From Flavitalea plasmicola (GTDB lineage: Bacteria > Bacteroidota > Bacteroidia > Chitinophagales > Chitinophagaceae): a stretch of DNA of 64,000 bases. The stretch lies in contig NZ_JAUOTO010000008.1 in NCBI RefSeq assembly GCF_030546645.1, positions 1-64,000 of the forward strand. Direction: 5' to 3'. The position numbers and the translations under genes were made by a program. The notes below the pieces were generated by a model. That model was not told the DNA's origin and did not search any database. It was given only the letters and a program-made list of their open reading frames with translations. This document shows, piece after piece, positions 60,021-64,000 of this stretch (the first letter of the stretch is position 1; every line of letters starts with the position of its first letter).

Positions 60021-60029
60021 TCCAGCCAA

Positions 60030-61010
60030 TCATAACATGGCTGTCTTTCGCGCATATTTTTTTCGGTAATCGCGGGGAGACATGCCGGTCAGTTTCTTGA
60101 AGACCATTCTGAATGTCTTAATATCTTCGTAGCCGGCCACGCCAGCGAGGTCGATCAACTGCAGATCGTCACTTTCCAGCGCTTTCTTTGCCGCTTCTAC
60201 CCTGACCCGCTGAAGATATTCTATCGGCGTATTATTGGTGGCCGCTTTAAAGCGACGGATAAAATTCCTTCTGCTGGTATGAGTTAAGGCCGAAACCTGG
60301 TCGATAGAGATATTGGAGGAATAGTTCTGCTCGATATAAGCCTGGATTTTCAGGATTTCGTCATCATTATGTTGACGCTGACCTGTAAATACTGCGAAAT
60401 GAGCCTGGCTTAAGGAATCGGTGTCGATAGAATACGCCTTACTGATTGCGAGGGCGGTTTCCCGCCCGCAAAACCTTTCGATCAGGTAAAGAATCAGCTT
60501 TAGCGAAGCAAAGGCGCCGCCACCGGTGTAAATCCCATCCTGATCGGTGATGACCTTGTCCGATCGCAATCTTACCTGCGGGTACCGCAATTGCATTTCA
60601 TCAGTCACCGACCAATGGGATGTAGCCGCCTTACCATTTAGTAATCCGGCTTCCGCCAAAAAGAAGCTTCCGACGCAAAGGCTGGCAATCTCTGTTCCGG
60701 ATCTTCGCATCGATTTGATCCATTCGATGATGGCCCCGTATTTCTCGAGGATATTTTTGCTCGCGCCGTCGAATCCGGGGATGACGATAAGATCTGTTTG
60801 GGTTACTTTTTGGATAGCAACCTGGCGAATAAAGCGAGCGGTTCCCCCCAACTGGATACTTTCGGGTCTTTCGCCCACCAGTTCCAGGTCGAAAGCAGGT
60901 GATTCGCCAATTCTTTCAAGATAACGATTTGCGCCGGAGAAAAGATCCAAAGCGCTGGTTGCGCTTGACCAGTATACATCTTCATGGATCAGAATCGATA
61001 CTTTCTTCAT
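60030..61010 (-). CDS. GlxA-type transcriptional regulator (DJ-1/PfpI plus AraC HTH)
   Basis: A 326-residue regulator. The N-terminal half (about 1-190) has a DJ-1/PfpI-like fold with IASLCVGSFFLAEAGLLNGK, where the Cys occupies the nucleophile elbow. The C-terminal AraC/XylS DNA-binding domain has the two helix-turn-helix units (SIDQVSALTHTSRRNFIRRF and LIDLAGVAGYEDIKTFRMVF). Members respond to small metabolites in other bacteria. It converges with the esterase and membrane protein genes, so it may regulate them, but this is inference. ATG 61010 restores the family start. Confidence 0.92.
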   Translation of the reverse strand: MKKVSILIHEDVYWSSATSALDLFSGANRYLERIGESPAFDLELVGERPESIQLGGTARFIRQVAIQKVTQTDLIVIPGFDGASKNILEKYGAIIEWIKSMRRSGTEIASLCVGSFFLAEAGLLNGKAATSHWSVTDEMQLRYPQVRLRSDKVITDQDGIYTGGGAFASLKLILYLIERFCGRETALAISKAYSIDTDSLSQAHFAVFTGQRQHNDDEILKIQAYIEQNYSSNISIDQVSALTHTSRRNFIRRFKAATNNTPIEYLQRVRVEAAKKALESDDLQLIDLAGVAGYEDIKTFRMVFKKLTGMSPRDYRKKYARKTAML

Positions 61011-61142
61011 TGATAAGCGGATAAGTGCGTGGAATATAAATTTACTCACAATTCATCACATTGGGTTGGTTTTCAAGAAATAATTTTGATAGATTGGTTG
61101 AATGAAAAAACATTTTCCCGCTTTTTGTGTAATCCTTCGGCG

Positions 61143-61739
61143 CTAAATATCACCACCTTCCTTATTCTGCCGGAGGGCTCTTTCAATTCGTTTATCGGGG
61201 ATTAGCCATATCAAAGCAGCAGCGAGGTAAATTACACCTGAAATGATAGAATTCAGCCAGGCTAAGGCCATAGCAGTGATGTACAGGAAAGGCGATATCT
61301 TACCTTTTAAATCTTTACCAATAGCTTTTGCCAGCAATGAATTCTTACCCTCATTCTTAATGATGCGGCTTTGTAAAATGTAATAGGCTACGCCCGCCAT
61401 TAAGAGAACAAAACCATATAGGGTCATAGGAGCCGCGGCAAAATGGTTTTCACCTATCCATCCGGTTGCAAAGGGGACCAATGACAACCAAAACAAGAGA
61501 TGTAGATTTGCCCAGAGTATGCCGCCGGTAACCATGCTAACAGCAGACATCATATGATGATGATTGTTCCAATAGATGCCAATGTAAATGAAGCTTAGCG
61601 CATAGCTGAGAAAAATAGGATAAAGCTCTTTCAGATCGGAAAACCGTTCACCGTGGGGCACTTTTATTTCCAGCACCATAATTGTAATAATGATTGCCAG
61701 CACACCATCGCTAAAAGCTTCAAATCTTGTTTTTTTCAT
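61143..61739 (-). CDS. TMEM175-type potassium channel family protein (DUF1211)
   Basis: A 198-residue membrane protein with six helices. The signature RFEAFSDGVLAIIITIMVLE at the N-terminus is the FSDG motif of TMEM175/DUF1211 channels; the later FWLSLVPFATGWIGENHFA is typical of bacterial members. Bacterial TMEM175 proteins assemble as tetramers that conduct K+. A TATATTTG box lies 35 bp upstream. Confidence 0.93.
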   Translation of the reverse strand: MKKTRFEAFSDGVLAIIITIMVLEIKVPHGERFSDLKELYPIFLSYALSFIYIGIYWNNHHHMMSAVSMVTGGILWANLHLLFWLSLVPFATGWIGENHFAAAPMTLYGFVLLMAGVAYYILQSRIIKNEGKNSLLAKAIGKDLKGKISPFLYITAMALAWLNSIISGVIYLAAALIWLIPDKRIERALRQNKEGGDI

Positions 61740-61773
61740 CGCGTTAGTTCAGCTCTTTTGTTATTGACATAAT

Positions 61774-61781
61774 CAAATATA
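61774..61781 (-). promoter_or_regulatory. -7 box upstream of the TMEM175-type gene
   Basis: On the minus strand this reads TATATTTG, an exact TAnnTTTG match 34 bp before the ATG at 61739. It lies in the 82-bp gap before the divergent phosphatase gene. Confidence 0.5.
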
Positions 61782-61821
61782 CGCAATAACCTATACCGTA
61801 TTTAATCCATAAATTGTGACC

Positions 61822-62379
61822 ATGAACAAATATTCCATCATTATCATCTCCCTGCTCACCTCTACCCTGCTTTCCTTCCCTGCCCATAGCCAATCCAAGA
61901 ACGACGCACTAAGCGTCGTGCTCATCCGCCATGCAGAAAAACCAAAAGAAGGCTATACGCTGAATTGTCAGGGCGTCAACAGGGCCAGGGAATTGCCGAA
62001 TGTCCTTTATGCTAAGATCGGCCTTCCCCGCGTAATATATGTCCCATCATTTACAGAAAGCGACCCCACCAAACATGCAAGAATGTATCAGACCATTCTT
62101 CCATTTTCCTCCAAATACAATCTACCGATCAATAATACTTACAAAGTGAACAACATCGCCGGTGTCTCCCGCGATATCCTGAAACAAAAAGGAACAGTGC
62201 TCGTCGTATGGGAGCACAAAGGGCTGGTCGACATCGCAGAAGAACTGGGAGTGGAAGACAAATTACACTGGAAAGACGGGGATTTCGACAGTATCTGGAT
62301 CATCACTTTCAGCAAGAAAGGAAAGGCAAGGTTGACCATAGATCACGAAGGGCTGCATCCTTCCACAGCGTGCCATTGA
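61822..62379 (+). CDS. Exported histidine phosphatase family protein
   Basis: A 185-residue protein with a signal peptide (about 1-23, ending AHSQ). The catalytic motif of histidine phosphatases is VVLIRHAEKP (His37), and VVWEHKGLVDIAEELG carries the second histidine. It should act in the periplasm on phosphate esters or short polyphosphates, but the substrate is unknown. I start at ATG 61822 rather than a GTG two codons earlier. Confidence 0.85.
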   Translation: MNKYSIIIISLLTSTLLSFPAHSQSKNDALSVVLIRHAEKPKEGYTLNCQGVNRARELPNVLYAKIGLPRVIYVPSFTESDPTKHARMYQTILPFSSKYNLPINNTYKVNNIAGVSRDILKQKGTVLVVWEHKGLVDIAEELGVEDKLHWKDGDFDSIWIITFSKKGKARLTIDHEGLHPSTACH

Positions 62380-62385
62380 TAGAAA

Positions 62386-62412
62386 TGAAAAATCCCGGAC
62401 GATGCCGGGATT
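62386..62412 (-). terminator. Intrinsic terminator after the small basic protein gene
   Basis: AATCCCGG (62391-62398) pairs with CCGGGATT (62405-62412); on the minus strand five T follow the stem. Confidence 0.75.
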
Positions 62413-62433
62413 GCAAGGAATATGATTATTTAA

Positions 62434-62760
62434 TTAGTGCGCTGTCTGTGCATCATGCTTCTGTCTGCGGATGGCCCTGCTGTTCCTGTTCTGCTCACGG
62501 TTCAACTTACGCTTTTCGGCCGGCGTTACAACACCATCAGCTTTAGCCTCCCGTTTGTCATTGGCCACTTTGGCCTGCCTCGCTTCCAGTCTCCTGGTTT
62601 CACGGGGAGTCAATGCTCCGCTGGCGGCACCTTGCTGGATCCGCTCCTGTTGATTGACCTGACGCCCGGTAGCCACCGGAGTAGCAGTCTGCGCGGATAC
62701 TTTTGATAATGCACCGGATAAGAGTAACACGACAGCTGATACAAAAAGTTTAGATTTCAT
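62434..62760 (-). CDS. Small exported basic protein with two short repeats
   Basis: A 108-residue protein with a signal peptide (about 1-23, ending KVSAQ). The mature part has two related segments, QQGAASGALTPRETRRLEAR and AKADGVVTPAEKRKLNRE, each with the pattern G-x-(L/V)-T-x-x-E-x-(K/R)-x-L, resembling EF-hand-like or DUF helical hairpins. It is very rich in Arg, Lys and Gln. I cannot assign a function. It has its own terminator. Confidence 0.8.
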   Translation of the reverse strand: MKSKLFVSAVVLLLSGALSKVSAQTATPVATGRQVNQQERIQQGAASGALTPRETRRLEARQAKVANDKREAKADGVVTPAEKRKLNREQNRNSRAIRRQKHDAQTAH

Positions 62761-63012
62761 TTTTCGGATTTTAAGTATTGGACAATGATGGATAACACCG
62801 GTTTAATAACAGAAAAATTATATTTTTATTTTACTGCATGTCCTTATAACCCCAGCAGATCTTCGATCAGGATAACGCTGACAGACCGCCTAAATTGAAC
62901 CATTTGCCAACTCATTTTGGAAACGAGTTCTTCCCTTATTGGTTCGCTAGCGATTATGTCTATATAGATATGATAATCAATTGAATATGTCGCTGATATA
63001 AATTATATAAAA

Positions 63013-63020
63013 TATATTTG
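63013..63020 (+). promoter_or_regulatory. -7 box upstream of the last complete plus-strand gene
   Basis: TATATTTG matches TAnnTTTG exactly, about 120 bp before ATG 63140. The gap 62761-63139 is very A/T-rich and shows no gene. Confidence 0.45.
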
Positions 63021-63139
63021 TATCTGTAACAAAATAAATATCCTTAATTTACACTTGTTAAATATAACGCGTGTATTTAACCGGATCACTGCCCTATCAA
63101 TACTCCTGCCTCTTTTTATTCATCCTTAATGCTTTCATC

Positions 63140-63859
63140 ATGAAAAAAATGCTTGTCATTGGGCTATTAATTCCGTTGATCGGAATGGGCCAGACGAAAA
63201 ATGTCATCAGCTCGACCAGGGTGTTTTCCAAGCCGGAAAAGATCGCTGAATTTGAAAAAGCACTCGCCGCACACGCCCAAAAATATCACACGGGCGACTG
63301 GAAATGGCGGGTATGGAGCATCGACTCAGGCCCTGATGCCGGTGGGTATATGATAACAGAGGGCCCCAATAGCTGGACAACCATGGATGGCCGGGGCGAT
63401 CTCAGCGCAGAACATACTGCTGACTGGGAAAAGAACATAGCGCCATTGACTGTGAACCAAGGCTCTCAAAGCTATTTTGAATTCATCACCGATCTGAGCA
63501 CAGTAGAGATCACCGATTATGCCGATAAGATCCTCATCAATCATATGATCGCTAAGCCCGGCAGGATCTTCACCGTACGGGACCTGATCAAAAAAATGAA
63601 AAACGTATGGCAGGCCGGGAAAGAATCAGTCGCAGTTTACCGGGCCGTAGCATCGGGAGATCCAGCCTTCCTGACGGTGACAAGACTGAAACAGGGATTA
63701 AAAGAAATAGATGAGAGCTTTCGCGGCCCTTTAAATGATCGATACAATACTGCCAACGGAGCCGGATCGTTCGATGCATTTTTGAAAGACTATGCGGACG
63801 CAGTGGAAAGACGTTGGTCAGAGTTATTGATATACAAACCCGAATTAAGTTCAAAATGA
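63140..63859 (+). CDS. Exported protein of unknown function
   Basis: A 239-residue protein with a signal peptide (KKMLVIGLLIPLIGMGQ). The mature part begins with a segment like an antibiotic-biosynthesis-monooxygenase or NIPSNAP fold (STRVFSKPEKIAEFEKALA, WRVWSIDSGPDAGGYMITEG), then an alpha-rich C-terminal half (EIDESFRGPLNDRYN). I do not recognise a named family. It appears monocistronic. Confidence 0.75.
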   Translation: MKKMLVIGLLIPLIGMGQTKNVISSTRVFSKPEKIAEFEKALAAHAQKYHTGDWKWRVWSIDSGPDAGGYMITEGPNSWTTMDGRGDLSAEHTADWEKNIAPLTVNQGSQSYFEFITDLSTVEITDYADKILINHMIAKPGRIFTVRDLIKKMKNVWQAGKESVAVYRAVASGDPAFLTVTRLKQGLKEIDESFRGPLNDRYNTANGAGSFDAFLKDYADAVERRWSELLIYKPELSSK

Positions 63860-63865
63860 TCTTTT

Positions 63866-63909
63866 AGGAAGGCGGCTCCCTATTTGGCGGCTGCGCCAGC
63901 CGCCTTCCT
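63866..63909. repeat. 12-bp inverted repeat across the end of the last gene
   Basis: AGGAAGGCGGCT (63866-63877) and AGCCGCCTTCCT (63898-63909) flank the stop codon of the partial minus-strand gene. The right arm is coding. Neither strand has a T-tract after the stem, so intrinsic termination is doubtful. Confidence 0.5.
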
Positions 63910-64000
63910 GACCTTCGTTACGGCCTCGGTTGGTACCGGTGTATTTACCTTGTTAAACCTCCCCTCGACATACGTGAGGATCGATGCGACGGCGTGGTCG
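63880..64000 (-). CDS. Partial gene, C-terminal end of a probable c-type cytochrome
   Basis: The window shows only the last 39 codons, ending in TAG at 63880-63882. The sequence DHAVASILTYVEGRFNK followed by VPTEAVTKVRKAAG is the pattern seen at the C-terminus of single-haem cytochrome c domains (helix, then W/F, then EEVxxVR). The haem-binding CxxCH lies outside the window. The identification is tentative and depends on the next sequence. Confidence 0.45.
   Translation of the reverse strand, partial: DHAVASILTYVEGRFNKVNTPVPTEAVTKVRKAAGAAAK

Overview
The window looks like chromosomal DNA of a member of the Bacteroidota, most likely Chitinophagaceae or a close relative. The evidence is the set of families that are typical of, or restricted to, that phylum (GLPGLI, BT_3928-type DoxX protein, DUF1599, DUF2851, DUF6089, outer-membrane beta-barrels with a carboxypeptidase-regulatory-like head), the absence of obvious Shine-Dalgarno sequences, and repeated TAnnTTTG -7 promoter boxes a short way upstream of genes. 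This family assignment is an inference. No phage, insertion sequence or CRISPR array was seen. Genes are dense, mostly intact and mostly housekeeping.

Layout. 1-14.7 kb: storage-polysaccharide and sugar block, with glgB, an outer-membrane barrel plus GLPGLI protein, a secreted GH13 amylase, an SLC45-like sugar transporter, glgC, glgA, then a FucP-type sugar transporter and a ROK sugar kinase. 14.8-22.2 kb: phosphodiester glycosidase, lipA, a putative outer-membrane protein, OsmC, and a tightly coupled minus-strand string (DUF2520, KdsC-like HAD, UbiA, Maf, DUF2851). 22.2-27.6 kb: alpha/beta hydrolase, pcm, nucleoside transporter, Gfo/Idh/MocA oxidoreductase, GT87-like membrane protein. 27.7-31.3 kb: class I ribonucleotide reductase nrdB-nrdA with its own promoter, long leader and terminator. 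31.3-42.1 kb: sialate O-acetylesterase, phosphohexomutase, GYF_2-domain protein, saccharopine dehydrogenase, ChaN-like protein, sirtuin, DUF4349 lipoprotein, EVE protein. 42.5-45.5 kb: operon pdhA - TPR - ribH - LutA-like Fe-S protein. 45.6-57.6 kb: recF and DUF721, an orphan DppB-type permease behind a DoxX protein, DUF1599, folP, FKBP lipoprotein, NrnA, ndk, TraB/GumN, UbiD, DUF6089. 57.9-64 kb: tRNA-Pro, then a looser group (HSL-type esterase, multispanning membrane protein, GlxA-type regulator, TMEM175-type channel, secreted histidine phosphatase, small secreted proteins, the tail of a probable c-type cytochrome).

How parts work together. GlgC, GlgA and GlgB form the complete ADP-glucose route to glycogen. 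The secreted GH13 enzyme and SLC45-like carrier could bring alpha-glucan products in. The FucP-type carrier plus ROK kinase form a second uptake-and-phosphorylate pair, and the phosphohexomutase at 33-35 kb could link glucose-6-P to glucose-1-P.

Most unusual observations: (1) the LutA-like gene has no ATG/GTG/TTG that keeps its conserved N-terminus, and appears to start at CTG in a CTGA overlap with the ribH stop; (2) three copies of a palindromic element built from AGCTGCAAGC-type arms, one of which is embedded in the lipA/phosphodiester glycosidase junction and supplies coding sequence to both proteins; (3) two strong plus-strand terminator hairpins in a 408-bp gap between two minus-strand genes, suggesting unannotated small RNA; (4) the 3' end of tRNA-Pro is repeated 188 bp downstream with a second terminator; (5) a ROK kinase and a sirtuin that both lack the zinc-binding cysteines common in their families.
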